DNA of 27,701 nucleotides from an uncultured Burkholderiaceae bacterium (GCA_937871985.1 CALMPB010000068.1:1-27701), one strand, 5' to 3'; positions 1-6,692 are shown, counted from the first letter of the stretch. A program made the numbers and translations. The notes: generated by a model from the letters alone, not told the origin.

Positions 1-378
1 GTGGTGCGCACCACCGACAACATGCTGCTGCTGGTGCCCAACAGCCTGCGCGAGGCCGCGGCCGCGCTGGGCTGCCCCAAGTGGCGCATGATCACCATGG
101 TGTGCTATCGCGCCGCCAAGACCGGCATCATCACCGGCGTGCTGCTGGCCATCGCCCGGATCTCCGGCGAAACCGCGCCGCTGCTGTTCACCGCGCTGTC
201 GAACCAGTTCATGTCCATGAACATGAACGGCCCGATGGCCAACCTGCCGGTCGTGATCTACCAGTACGCCGCCAGCCCCTTCAAGGACTGGAACAACCTG
301 GCCTGGGCCGGCGCCACCCTGATTACGCTGCTGGTGCTGGGCATCAACATCATCGCCCGCAACATGTTCCGCAAGTAA
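1..378 (+). CDS. pstA: Phosphate ABC transporter permease PstA, C-terminal part (5' end outside window)
   Basis: PstA is one of the two inner-membrane permease subunits of the high-affinity Pst phosphate importer. The frame is open from base 1, so the true start lies to the left and the first GTG is internal. The visible 125 residues hold the cytoplasmic EAA-type coupling loop ([14 protein letters not shown] near residues 18-31), which contacts the ATPase, followed by the conserved [12 protein letters not shown] segment and a final hydrophobic helix ending at NMFRK. The stop lies 47 bases before pstB, so the two are clearly cotranscribed. Assignment is supported both by motif and by the pstB neighbour. 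Confidence 0.93.
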   Translation: MVRTTDNMLLLVPNSLREAAAALGCPKWRMITMVCYRAAKTGIITGVLLAIARISGETAPLLFTALSNQFMSMNMNGPMANLPVVIYQYAASPFKDWNNLAWAGATLITLLVLGINIIARNMFRK

Positions 379-389
379 AGATCGCTTTG

Positions 390-410
390 CCGGCGCGTCC
401 GCCGCGCCGG
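390..410 (+). repeat. Intercistronic GC-rich hairpin between pstA and pstB
   Basis: An 8-bp perfect inverted repeat, CCGGCGCG and CGCGCCGG, encloses a 5-base loop. There is no T-tract after it, so it is not a classical intrinsic terminator. It could stabilise the upstream mRNA end or adjust the pstA/pstB ratio. The function is inference; the pairing is directly visible. Confidence 0.5.
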
Positions 411-425
411 ATCTAGGGAAACCAA

Positions 426-1202
426 ATGGAAAACACCGCTACCGCCGTCAAGAACAAGATCGAGGTCAAGAACCTGAACTTCTACTACGGCAAGTTCCAT
501 GCGATCCGCAATGTGAACATGTCGATCCAGGAGAAGAAGGTCACCGCCTTCATCGGCCCGTCGGGCTGCGGCAAGTCGACGCTGCTGCGCACCTTCAACC
601 GCATGTTCGAGCTGTACCCGGGCCAGCGTGCCGAGGGCGAGATCATCCTGGACGGCGAGAACCTGCTGACCGCCAAGACGGACATCTCGCTGATCCGCGC
701 CAAGGTCGGCATGGTGTTCCAGAAGCCCACGCCGTTCCCCATGAGCATCTACGACAACATCGCCTTCGGCGTGCGCCTGTTCGAGCGCCTGTCCAAGGGC
801 GAGATGGACGAGCGCGTGGAATGGGCGCTGAGCAAGGCCGCGCTCTGGAACGAAGTGAAGGACAAGCTGAACCAGAGCGGCAACAGCCTGTCGGGCGGCC
901 AGCAACAGCGCCTGTGCATCGCGCGCGGCGTGGCCATCAAGCCGGAAGTGCTGCTGCTGGACGAGCCGTGTTCGGCGCTGGATCCGATCTCGACCGCCAA
1001 GATCGAGGAACTGATCGCCGAACTGAAGAACGACTACACCGTCGTCATCGTGACCCACAACATGCAGCAGGCCGCCCGCTGTTCGGACTTCACGGCCTAC
1101 ATGTACCTGGGCGAGTTGATGGAGTTCGGCCAGACCGACCAGATCTTCGTGAAGCCGTCGCGCAAGGAAACCGAGGACTACATCACCGGCCGTTTCGGCT
1201 GA
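426..1202 (+). CDS. pstB: Phosphate import ATP-binding protein PstB
   Basis: PstB hydrolyses ATP to power phosphate uptake through PstA/PstC at the inner membrane, and in many bacteria takes part in PhoR/PhoU signalling. The 258-residue length is normal for the family. The Walker A motif GPSGCGKS is near residue 44, the Q-loop lies in [14 protein letters not shown], the ABC signature [14 protein letters not shown] is near 155, Walker [14 protein letters not shown] follows, and the switch histidine is in [10 protein letters not shown]. The ATG is preceded by AGGGAAA as a ribosome binding site. The protein ends in the usual DYITGRFG. It is the last intact host protein gene before the tRNA. No phoU follows; a decayed transporter gene on the other strand does. 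Confidence 0.97.
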   Translation: MENTATAVKNKIEVKNLNFYYGKFHAIRNVNMSIQEKKVTAFIGPSGCGKSTLLRTFNRMFELYPGQRAEGEIILDGENLLTAKTDISLIRAKVGMVFQKPTPFPMSIYDNIAFGVRLFERLSKGEMDERVEWALSKAALWNEVKDKLNQSGNSLSGGQQQRLCIARGVAIKPEVLLLDEPCSALDPISTAKIEELIAELKNDYTVVIVTHNMQQAARCSDFTAYMYLGELMEFGQTDQIFVKPSRKETEDYITGRFG

Positions 1203-1473
1203 TCGCGCCGCGGAATAAGGACCACGAACAACGCCGCCAGTACCGCCGCGCACGAGAACGCGATGAAGTTCCTGGCCAGCGCATAGCTGCCCAGCATGCC
1301 CAGTTCGAGCGACGTCAGGTTCCAGCTCTTGTCGTCAGCCAGGGCGGGCAGCACCGCGCCCATGACGCCGACGTCATAGCCCTTGACAGGATGGTCAGCC
1401 AGCAGACGAACAGCACGGTATAAGTGGTGCGCGCGGGCGCGGCCCAGGCGGACGGAGTAGCGGCATGTGCCAT
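1203..1473 (-). pseudogene. Remnant of an MFS (AAHS-like) transporter gene, frameshifted and internally deleted
   Basis: On the minus strand an ATG at 1473 opens a reading frame with a TM1-like segment (YTVLFVCWLTIL). At about 1378-1385 the coding sense moves to another frame, which gives VKGYDVGVMGAVLPAL, the typical first MFS loop containing the GYD motif. Inserting one G at that junction would restore a single frame. After GMLGSYAL the sequence jumps straight to a final-helix-like segment (FIAFSCAAVLAALFVVLIPRR), so most of the roughly 12-helix protein is missing. The gene is therefore dead by two events. The family call rests on the N-terminal motif and is moderately sure; substrate cannot be given. 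The exact 3' limit is uncertain because the open frame runs into pstB. Confidence 0.65.
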
Positions 1474-1526
1474 GGAATTCCCGATGAATGTCGTTATGGT
1501 CTTTGCGTCCTCGCGGGATGCAAATT

Positions 1527-1555
1527 AATTTATGCTTCAAATATATAGGCGTCAA
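1527..1555 (-). promoter_or_regulatory. Sigma70-like promoter of the decayed MFS gene
   Basis: Read on the minus strand, TTGACG (1555-1550) is followed by a 17-base spacer and TAAATT (1532-1527). This is correctly placed to transcribe leftward into the MFS remnant starting at 1473. If active it now drives a broken gene and runs antisense toward pstB. Confidence 0.45.
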
Positions 1556-1626
1556 TCAGAGGAGCGCCGGGCGGTGTCGGCGTCCGAGTCTCGGCCGCTT
1601 CCGTGCGGCGGGAGCCCGGTATCTGG

Positions 1627-1632
1627 TATAGT
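1627..1632 (+). promoter_or_regulatory. Possible -10 element of the tRNA-Pro gene
   Basis: TATAGT lies nine bases before the mature tRNA 5' end, followed by a GC-containing stretch. No good -35 box is seen at the proper distance, so the call is tentative. Confidence 0.3.
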
Positions 1633-1641
1633 TGCGTCCCT

Positions 1642-1718
1642 CGGGGCGTAGCGCAGCCTGGTAGCGCATCTGCTTTGGGAGCAGAGGGTCGTGAGTTCGA
1701 ATCCCACCGCCCCGACCA
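1642..1718 (+). tRNA. tRNA-Pro(UGG)
   Basis: The 77-base cloverleaf begins CGGGGCG and ends CGCCCCG-A-CCA, giving a perfect 7-bp acceptor stem with an encoded CCA. The D-arm contains GCGCAGCCTGGTAGCGC. The anticodon arm is TCTGC-TTTGGGA-GCAGA with anticodon TGG, and the T-arm has GTTCGAATC. The anticodon identifies proline. The gene is intact and is the last host-like feature, with phage-type regulators only 340 bases further on. That makes its 3' end the probable attachment site used by the element, since tRNA 3' ends are common targets of tyrosine integrases. The second copy of the duplicated tRNA end would be at the far boundary, outside this window. Confidence 0.96.
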
Positions 1719-1727
1719 ATAAAATCA

Positions 1728-1763
1728 AAGGGTTAGCTCAATGTTGTTGAGCTAACCCTTTTT
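1728..1763 (+). terminator. Intrinsic terminator after tRNA-Pro
   Basis: The inverted repeat AAGGGTTAGCTCAA / TTGAGCTAACCCTT has a small loop and runs into TTTTT. It begins ten bases after the tRNA CCA end and most simply ends the tRNA transcript. If the element recombined at the tRNA 3' end, this hairpin belongs to the element side and restores termination after integration. Confidence 0.8.
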
Positions 1764-1775
1764 CTTTGCTTGGCT

Positions 1776-1799
1776 TATGGGACAACATATGGGACAACA
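1776..1799 (+). repeat. Tandem 12-bp direct repeat (two copies)
   Basis: TATGGGACAACA occurs twice back to back, 58 bases after the tRNA end. Tandem short repeats close to a tRNA attachment site may be arm-type integrase or excisionase binding sites. Alternatively they are a relic of a coding sequence, since in frame they encode YGTT twice. The repeat is seen directly; the role is inference. Confidence 0.6.
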
Positions 1800-1937
1800 A
1801 AGCCAAAGCTGAGTGGAGCCGCAATTCAGACGCGCTCCAGGCGCGACGTTGTGCCACCTAGGAGACTCGCGCGGCGAAGCGTTTCGCTTGTTGCTGGAGA
1901 TGGGCGCGAAAGGGCAGGGATGAAGGAATTCGACGAA

Positions 1938-1966
1938 AAAAAGCCGAGCATAGTGCTCGGCTTTTT
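1938..1966. terminator. Bidirectional intrinsic terminator
   Basis: A perfect 13-bp stem, AAAAAGCCGAGCA with TGCTCGGCTTTTT, encloses a 3-base loop. The A-tract on one side and the T-tract on the other allow it to work in both directions. It would stop leftward transcription from the AlpA-like gene before the tRNA and insulate the element end. Confidence 0.85.
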
Positions 1967-2058
1967 GTGCTGTTCGAAGAATGGTGCAGCTACGTCGGCT
2001 GGCTTCGAAAATACTGGGTGCCTACTGATCCGCTGATGCGCGCATCCAGACGCCGGGA

Positions 2059-2337
2059 CTATGCGTGCTGCACACTCCGGTTGTAGCTGAGGGGTCGTTC
2101 CCTGGGGGCGGCAGTGGTGCGGGCATTCTTTTGTTCGCGGACCCACGCCTGGACCTCCGATGCGGGCCATCGCGATGCGCGCCCCACCTTCGCAGGCGCC
2201 GGGAACGTCCCGTCCTTGATTCCCTCGTAAATCTTGGTCTTTTTGATGCCCGTGGCCTTGATGACCGCAGGCAATTCTAGAAGTTGCTCGCTCGGTTCCT
2301 GAGCGAATTCGTTGGTGTCGATCTCGCGCGCATCCAT
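2059..2337 (-). CDS. AlpA-family helix-turn-helix protein (excisionase/regulator)
   Basis: This 92-residue protein has the AlpA/MerR-like winged-helix pattern. LLELPAVIKATGIKKTKIYEGIKDGTFP near residues 20-47 gives the recognition helix, then PAPAKVGRASRWPASEVQAWV carries the typical AlpA wing ending in a W-x-x-x-E-V-x-x-W motif. AlpA proteins act as excisionases or activate integrase genes in P4-like islands and ICEs. The gene is the outermost one next to the tRNA and points toward it. A promoter with TTGACA lies at 2433-2461, leaving a leader of about 90 bases. The start at 2337 is followed four bases later by an out-of-frame ATG, but no better in-frame choice is visible. Family assignment is firm; a role in excision is inference. 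Confidence 0.85.
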   Translation of the reverse strand: MDAREIDTNEFAQEPSEQLLELPAVIKATGIKKTKIYEGIKDGTFPAPAKVGRASRWPASEVQAWVREQKNARTTAAPRERPLSYNRSVQHA

Positions 2338-2432
2338 ATGCCGTCCTTTGCTTCTGCCCGAGGTAAGAGAGGCGAGTTCGTCGCCTCCGACGCGGCGACG
2401 TGTGGCGTCGACCCGGCTAGTAGGTTGGCATA

Positions 2433-2461
2433 AAGATAAGTGTTGCTTTATTAAGTGTCAA
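2433..2461 (-). promoter_or_regulatory. Promoter of the AlpA-like gene
   Basis: On the minus strand a perfect -35 TTGACA (2461-2456) and -10 TATCTT (2438-2433) are separated by 17 bases. The predicted transcript runs leftward into the gene starting at 2337. The box is overlapped by three short direct repeats, so it is likely regulated. Confidence 0.65.
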
Positions 2462-2467
2462 GTGTTG
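2438..2467 (-). repeat. Three direct repeats overlapping the AlpA-like promoter (candidate operator)
   Basis: Minus-strand copies are CAACACTT (2467-2460), TGACACTT (2460-2453) and CAACACTT (2445-2438). The outer identical copies are 22 bases apart, about two helical turns, on one face of DNA. They touch the -35, the spacer and the last base of the -10, as expected for a repressor or AlpA autoregulatory site. The binding protein is unknown. Confidence 0.45.
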
Positions 2468-2482
2468 ATTAAATTTCGGAGG

Positions 2483-3214
2483 TCATGCGAGTCGCTCGGC
2501 CCAGGTGAAAGGAACGCGTGCGACCACCTGAACGAAATCATCAAGGTCCTGAACTGGCACATCGATCGGGGCGACCTTTGTGCTCTCGGTAGATAGCCGA
2601 AGCCCCCCGCCTGGAAGACGTTGGACGAAGCGAAGGTCAACCTGCTCTCCCTGCCGGATGAGATACAGGCCGTCCGCATTGACTTCCTTCACATCGCTTT
2701 GCACGAACGCGATATCGCCCTGACGGAACGTAGGTTCCATGAACGCCCCTTCTATGTACACAAACCCCACATTAGTTAGGTTCGCGTCCAGAGGAAGGCG
2801 ACCGTTGAGCCAGGCCCGGCTAACCCGCAGGTGTCGGATTGCGCATGCCGTTGGCGCCAACATAGTTCCGTAATTCAGCCGCGCTCCAAGGAAAGGAATG
2901 TCGATGGTCTCTGCGTCCGATCCCGCGAGGGCCGAAAGGTCAGTAGGGGCGGCGACGGGAATCTCGGGAGAGAGCCAATAAGCGATGGAGGTACCAAAGA
3001 CTTGGGCTAGAGCCACCGCATGTTCGCGGTCGAACCGGCCATTGTTTCTCCATCCGTAGACGGCAGGCGTGCTGACGCCTAGCCGTTCGGCTAATGCGGC
3101 GGCTGAGACGCCATTCGACTGCATCTGAAAATCCAGCTTTGCGACAAAGTCGCGTTGCATCTGTGACAGCTGCGGAGACGTGGAGCCTTCAGGCCTCTTT
3201 GTCTTTTGTGTCAT
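2483..3214 (-). CDS. CI/LexA-like repressor with HTH and degenerate S24 peptidase-like domain
   Basis: This 243-residue protein has an N-terminal XRE helix-turn-helix (VSAAALAERLGVSTPAVYGWR, residues 36-56) and a C-terminal S24-like fold. In active S24 repressors a Ser in the G-x-S-M-E-P motif cuts an Ala/Cys-Gly bond in the linker. Here the motif is GAFMEPTFRQGD, so residue 158 is Phe instead of Ser, and the position of the general-base Lys before the QRLPGG segment is Arg195. An Ala-Gly pair at 97-98 persists. The repressor is therefore probably not self-cleaving. The start has GGAAGG ten bases upstream. It lies divergent from the gene at 3281, with an operator-like palindrome between, the classic immunity-region layout. 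It most likely keeps the replication genes silent. Confidence 0.85.
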   Translation of the reverse strand: MTQKTKRPEGSTSPQLSQMQRDFVAKLDFQMQSNGVSAAALAERLGVSTPAVYGWRNNGRFDREHAVALAQVFGTSIAYWLSPEIPVAAPTDLSALAGSDAETIDIPFLGARLNYGTMLAPTACAIRHLRVSRAWLNGRLPLDANLTNVGFVYIEGAFMEPTFRQGDIAFVQSDVKEVNADGLYLIRQGEQVDLRFVQRLPGGGLRLSTESTKVAPIDVPVQDLDDFVQVVARVPFTWAERLA

Positions 3215-3219
3215 CGGGG

Positions 3220-3248
3220 TTTACCTTCCATAAAGTATCGCTTAATAT
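3220..3248 (+). promoter_or_regulatory. Rightward promoter opposite the repressor (PR-like)
   Basis: TTTACC (3220-3225), a 17-base spacer and TAATAT (3243-3248) form a plausible sigma70 promoter. It would transcribe the gene at 3281 and probably the replication genes beyond. The candidate operator lies within it. Confidence 0.45.
3222..3237. promoter_or_regulatory. Candidate repressor operator
   Basis: The 16-bp imperfect palindrome TACCTTCCATAAAGTA has half-sites of the form TACYTT. It overlaps the rightward -35 box and also covers the ribosome binding site of the repressor gene, so binding could shut both directions. A further half-site-like TACTTA occurs at 3260-3265. Assignment rests on position and symmetry only. 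Confidence 0.35.
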
Positions 3249-3280
3249 TCGCAAACCTTTACTTAACCGAATTCGCGCCC

Positions 3281-3643
3281 ATGGCTACTTCCAATAAGCT
3301 CGCGACCTCGACAAGAGCAACAATAGTCGAAGCCGACCGAATCAACTCTTCCGTCGCTATCGGCGGGCGGACGGCTGGCATAGTCGCAGCGCTGGCGCGG
3401 CTTGCTGAGGTAACCCCGCCCCAATCCAGCCTTTGGTTAAAGGGGGACACGGCGATGCCTCTTCGGCGAGGCATTTTAGTGGAGATAAATAGCGAGAGTC
3501 GCGTTTCTTTGGAGGGGCTCATTCAGGAAGGCCTCATCTCAGAGCGAGACGCGCTCATCGTCCGATACATTCAAAACCCGGCTGAGTTCGCCGGCGCGGA
3601 GCGACGAGCCGCGCTACTCGACGCGCTGCGTGCTCGCCCATGA
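3281..3643 (+). CDS. Uncharacterised protein in the cro position
   Basis: I do not recognise this roughly 120-residue protein. The frame is open further left from a TTG at 3206, but that would overlap the repressor start and operator, so the ATG at 3281 is preferred. No Shine-Dalgarno sequence precedes it; a transcript from the promoter at 3220-3248 would begin about 25 bases upstream. The middle segment (SSLWLKGDTAMPLRRGILVEI) loosely recalls the end of a helix-turn-helix domain of Cro/CI type, where WLKGD is followed by a proline. The C-terminus is charged and helical. Its place directly opposite the repressor suggests a Cro/CII-like regulator, but this is inference. Confidence 0.55.
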   Translation: MATSNKLATSTRATIVEADRINSSVAIGGRTAGIVAALARLAEVTPPQSSLWLKGDTAMPLRRGILVEINSESRVSLEGLIQEGLISERDALIVRYIQNPAEFAGAERRAALLDALRARP

Positions 3644-3696
3644 AATGCCATCTTCTGCAATCCGTGCCGCTCAATGTCTGACCGGACAAGACTGCG

Positions 3697-4503
3697 ATGC
3701 ACTTCTACCCCCATAACATCGGCGACCACGTCAAGGACACGCGGCACCTGACTCTTTTGGAAGAAGGGGCGTACCGCCGTTTGCTTGACCACTACTACAC
3801 CATCGAGAAGGCGCTGCCTTTAGACGAGGCCGACCTCTGCCGCAAACTGCTCGCGCGGAGTGACGACGAGCGCAAGGCCGTGGGTGTGGTGCTGAGGGAG
3901 TTTTTCGTTCAGACGGAAAGCGGGTGGTGGCATAAGCGCTGCGAGGAAGAGATCGCCGCGGGCAATAAGCGGCGACAGCAGTCCCGCGAGAACGGGAAAA
4001 AGGGTGGCCGTCCGCGAAAGTCGGTGCCGCCTCAGGAGCTACCTGGAGGCGACGGAAGACCCGATACGGGAAACCCGGACGAAACCCAGCGGGTTATTGG
4101 CGGGTTAGCGCTAGGTTCCGGCTCTCGTCCGGGCGATGGCTTGGAATCTGCGCAGGTTGAGGGACTGCCGCCGTGCCCCCACGAGCGGCTCGTAGAGATT
4201 TATCACGACCGAATGCCCCTCAACCCCAGGATCAAAGTGCTTGATGACAGTCGCCGAAAGCTCCTCGCAGCACGCTGGAAGCAGGCTGCGAGGCTGGACG
4301 TGCCTCCGTTTGGCTATCACACAATGCAGCAGGGCCTGGACGCATGGCACACATTCTTCGAGATATGCAGCGAGTCCGATTTCTTGACGGGGCAGGCGCC
4401 ACCGTCAGATCCGGGACGACCACCATTCGTCGCCAGTCTGGACTTTCTCATCTCCCCCGACGGATTTCGGAAGTGCGTCGAAAACCACTATCACCGCGAG
4501 TAG
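3697..4503 (+). CDS. DUF1376 (YdaU-like) phage replication-associated protein
   Basis: The first 90 residues match the DUF1376 pattern: MHFYPHNIGDHVKDTRHLTLLEEGAYRRLLDHYY, then KALPLDEADLCRKLLAR and WWHKRCEEEI. Such proteins sit in prophage replication modules, usually before dnaC or dnaB homologues, and are thought to act in replication initiation, with a winged-helix-like N-terminus. A basic, glycine-rich linker (KRRQQSRENGKKGGRPRK, about 89-106) could bind DNA. The C-terminal 100 residues resemble the tail often found in such initiator-like proteins. At 268 residues the size is normal. It lies 53 bases after the preceding gene and 132 bases before the dnaC-like gene. The exact biochemical role is unknown for the family. 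Confidence 0.82.
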   Translation: MHFYPHNIGDHVKDTRHLTLLEEGAYRRLLDHYYTIEKALPLDEADLCRKLLARSDDERKAVGVVLREFFVQTESGWWHKRCEEEIAAGNKRRQQSRENGKKGGRPRKSVPPQELPGGDGRPDTGNPDETQRVIGGLALGSGSRPGDGLESAQVEGLPPCPHERLVEIYHDRMPLNPRIKVLDDSRRKLLAARWKQAARLDVPPFGYHTMQQGLDAWHTFFEICSESDFLTGQAPPSDPGRPPFVASLDFLISPDGFRKCVENHYHRE

Positions 4504-4635
4504 ATTTTACAAAACGGCGCAAAATTTGTTACGACGGAAATGTTTGGCCACGAAGTTACACACATAGCAAGAAATAATTACGAAACTTTGTCACCTTCTG
4601 CAATAAAGCAGCGGGTCAGCAAAGGAGATCAAGTG

Positions 4636-5247
4636 ATGTTGTCTAACGAGCTGCGGCGCCTGTTGTTTCAGGGTGAAAGTGGCCAGAAGCACGATGCAGA
4701 GCCGCTCCCATGCCTATCCGGCGACGAGGTGCTGGCGAAGGCGCACGTACCCACAAGGTACAAGTCTTGCACCTTCGATACCTTTCACGCGTACAGCGAA
4801 GAACATAAAGCGAGAAAACTGGCTTGCGAGAGTTACAGCAAGCATTTCAACGTCGCGCGCTACGACGGCGTTTCCATGGTGTTGGGGGGGCCTCTGAAGG
4901 GCAAAACGCACCTGGCGACGGCGATGCTGTTTGCGGTTATCGCAAGCGGTAGCACCGGCCGGCTTATACGCGCCCGTCGGGCTATCGCTGCCGTCGTCGA
5001 GTACGGGGAGGATGCCCTCGCCGAGCTAGCCAATCCCGACCTACTCGTGTTGGATGGGCTGCTCTCGCACCCCTGGGATGAGGCGGGTCGACATGCGATC
5101 TTTGAACTCATCGAACGCCGCTTCGAAGAGGTAAAGCCCACAGTCATCACCACTCACCTTAGAAAAGCCACTTTTTTGCGTGCCGTCGGCGATCGTATTG
5201 CGTCGCGGCTGCGTGAGAACGGCGGCAAGTTTGTTTCGTTCGAGTAG
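4636..5247 (+). CDS. DnaC-like helicase loader ATPase
   Basis: DnaC-type AAA+ proteins load the replicative helicase DnaB on single-stranded DNA. This 203-residue protein has a P-loop GGPLKGKTHLA near residue 80, a Walker B region LLVLDGL, a sensor-like VITTHL and the typical C-terminal GDRIASRLRENGGKFVSF that ends DnaC/IstB-like proteins. The second acidic residue of Walker B is replaced by Gly, so hydrolysis may be weak. The frame is open from 4540, but AAAGGAG at 4621-4627 places the start at ATG 4636, or GTG 4633. The dnaB-like gene follows 11 bases after the stop, so loader and helicase are made together. Confidence 0.85.
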   Translation: MLSNELRRLLFQGESGQKHDAEPLPCLSGDEVLAKAHVPTRYKSCTFDTFHAYSEEHKARKLACESYSKHFNVARYDGVSMVLGGPLKGKTHLATAMLFAVIASGSTGRLIRARRAIAAVVEYGEDALAELANPDLLVLDGLLSHPWDEAGRHAIFELIERRFEEVKPTVITTHLRKATFLRAVGDRIASRLRENGGKFVSFE

Positions 5248-5258
5248 TTCCAGAAGAA

Positions 5259-6692
5259 ATGCGCCGCACAATTCCGGAGGGTGATAGCCCACTGCACGCT
5301 CGGGCTGGCACGGCGGAGCGAGCTTTGCTCGGAGCCCTGCTTGTTAACAATGACACCTTCGACCGCATCGCGCCGGTGAGGATTGGCGCTTCGCACTTTG
5401 GCGCCCATGGCAATGCCCTGATCTTCAGTGCAATCGCTTCCCTGATTTGTCGGGGGCAATTGGCTGACGTGATCACCGTGCACGATCTCTTGTGCGAGCG
5501 CAACGAAGCACCCCGCGCTGGCGGGCTACCCTATCTCAACTCGCTTGCCGCGGAGTGCGCCAGCGCCACAAACGCAATTCGGTACGCCGAGATTGTGGTC
5601 GAACAGGCCCTGCTCCGACAGCTGATCTTCGTGACGTCGGAGATCCAAGCTTCTGTATCCGAACCAGCTGGCCGGAACGTTCACCAACTCCTCGACCATG
5701 CACAGAAATTGATCGGCGGTCTGGGGGAGCAAACGGTCAAGCGGGACGCTGTGCCCATCGCTGCCGCAGCGGCACGCTTCATTGAACACCTGGACCAGAG
5801 AATTTCGGGAGGCATAGCCCGAGACGTCGTCTCTACAGGGCTGACCGATCTGGACAAGGCGCTGCACGGCGGACTGTTGCCGGGGCGGTTGTACGTCCTG
5901 GGCGGTCGCCCGGCAATGGGGAAATCGGCATTGGCCGGCACGGTTGGAAGTCACCTGGCTGCCGAGCAAGTCCCGACGGCGTATCTGTCGCAAGAAATGC
6001 CCGAAGAGGAGCTCACCGGGCGTACCTTGGCTCAATGGTCCGATATTTCGATCGATGCGCTCCAGGCGGACAATCCAGAAGCAGTGCAAAGTGACTTCTG
6101 GGCGAGACTCGTCACAGCGGGACAGCTTGCGGCCACAGCCACGCTGTTCATCGACGAAACCTCAGGCTTGACGCTTCTCGATGTAGCGTCCAAGGCGAGA
6201 ACGTTGAAGCGCAAATCAGGCCTGCGCGTCTTGATCGTCGATTACCTCCAGCTTATGGTCGGGACTGAAGAGAAGCGCCACAGCCAGATTGAAACTATCA
6301 CGCGCGGTCTAAAGAGCCTCGCAAAGGAGCTTGGCATATCTATCTTGCTCCTGTCCCAGTTGAACCGCGAAATCGATCGAAGAACCAACAAACGTCCACT
6401 GCTCGCCGACTTTAAGGACTCAGGGTCCATCGAGGCGGATGCTGACGTTGTGATGGGGATATACAGACCCGAGCAAGATGACCCGGATACTCCGTATCCG
6501 GGTTGTGCAGAGCTCCATATCCTGAAGCATAGAGGCGGAAAGCTGGCAAAGGTGCTGCTGGCTTACAAGGGGATGGCGACGAAGTTTCACGATTACCACG
6601 GTGCGCCGCCCCTAGATTCTGCCGTTGAATCCCGCGGGCAGCGTGCGCGGAAAGGCTTCGACAGGCTGCCTCACAGGCATGCAGACACATAG
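5259..6692 (+). CDS. DnaB-like replicative DNA helicase
   Basis: DnaB is the hexameric 5'-3' helicase at the replication fork. The 477-residue protein has the N-terminal helical DnaB domain (AERALLGALLVNNDTFDRI, residues 19-37) and a RecA-like C-terminal domain. It shows GGRPAMGKSALA as Walker A near residue 215, YLSQEMPEEEL, Walker B VLIVDYLQLM near 324 and LLSQLNREIDRR followed by LADFKDSGSIEADADVVMGIYRPE. All key motifs look intact. Together with the DUF1376 and DnaC-like genes it forms a phage-type replication cassette, suggesting that the element replicates by itself after excision. No primase is visible. The start at 5259 lacks a strong Shine-Dalgarno sequence but sits 11 bases after the previous stop. 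Confidence 0.95.
   Translation: MRRTIPEGDSPLHARAGTAERALLGALLVNNDTFDRIAPVRIGASHFGAHGNALIFSAIASLICRGQLADVITVHDLLCERNEAPRAGGLPYLNSLAAECASATNAIRYAEIVVEQALLRQLIFVTSEIQASVSEPAGRNVHQLLDHAQKLIGGLGEQTVKRDAVPIAAAAARFIEHLDQRISGGIARDVVSTGLTDLDKALHGGLLPGRLYVLGGRPAMGKSALAGTVGSHLAAEQVPTAYLSQEMPEEELTGRTLAQWSDISIDALQADNPEAVQSDFWARLVTAGQLAATATLFIDETSGLTLLDVASKARTLKRKSGLRVLIVDYLQLMVGTEEKRHSQIETITRGLKSLAKELGISILLLSQLNREIDRRTNKRPLLADFKDSGSIEADADVVMGIYRPEQDDPDTPYPGCAELHILKHRGGKLAKVLLAYKGMATKFHDYHGAPPLDSAVESRGQRARKGFDRLPHRHADT

Larger units (their letters stand above)
1719..2058. other. Gene-free left end of the element (candidate attL region)
   Basis: This 340-base stretch between the tRNA and the AlpA-like gene contains the tRNA terminator, the tandem 12-bp repeat and a second strong hairpin at 1938-1966. 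I see no convincing protein gene: the one rightward open frame lacks a ribosome binding site and crosses the hairpin, and its product looks like nothing known to me. No integrase remnant long enough to name is visible. The placement next to the tRNA suggests attL, but the exact core cannot be defined without the right boundary. Confidence 0.5.

Noticed and set aside
258..1253. Long leftward open frame of 331 codons across pstA/pstB
   Set aside because: It is antisense to pstB, and its composition (many Arg, Ala, Leu, His, Asp) is that of a shadow frame in GC-rich DNA.
821..1423. Rightward 200-codon frame overlapping pstB
   Set aside because: It is the shifted frame of pstB and has Arg/Ala-rich shadow composition.
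1770..2036. Rightward 88-codon frame after the tRNA
   Set aside because: No ribosome binding site, crosses a strong terminator hairpin, and the sequence resembles no known family; possibly contains a fragment of an old coding tail but cannot be supported.
4504..4635. Possible replication origin with TTACGA/GTTAC-like repeats before the dnaC-like gene
   Set aside because: The repeats are short and irregular, no clear iteron array or AT-rich unwinding block is seen; kept only as a place to look.
5526..6089. Leftward 187-codon frame inside the dnaB-like gene
   Set aside because: Antisense to a well-supported helicase with all motifs in the other frame.
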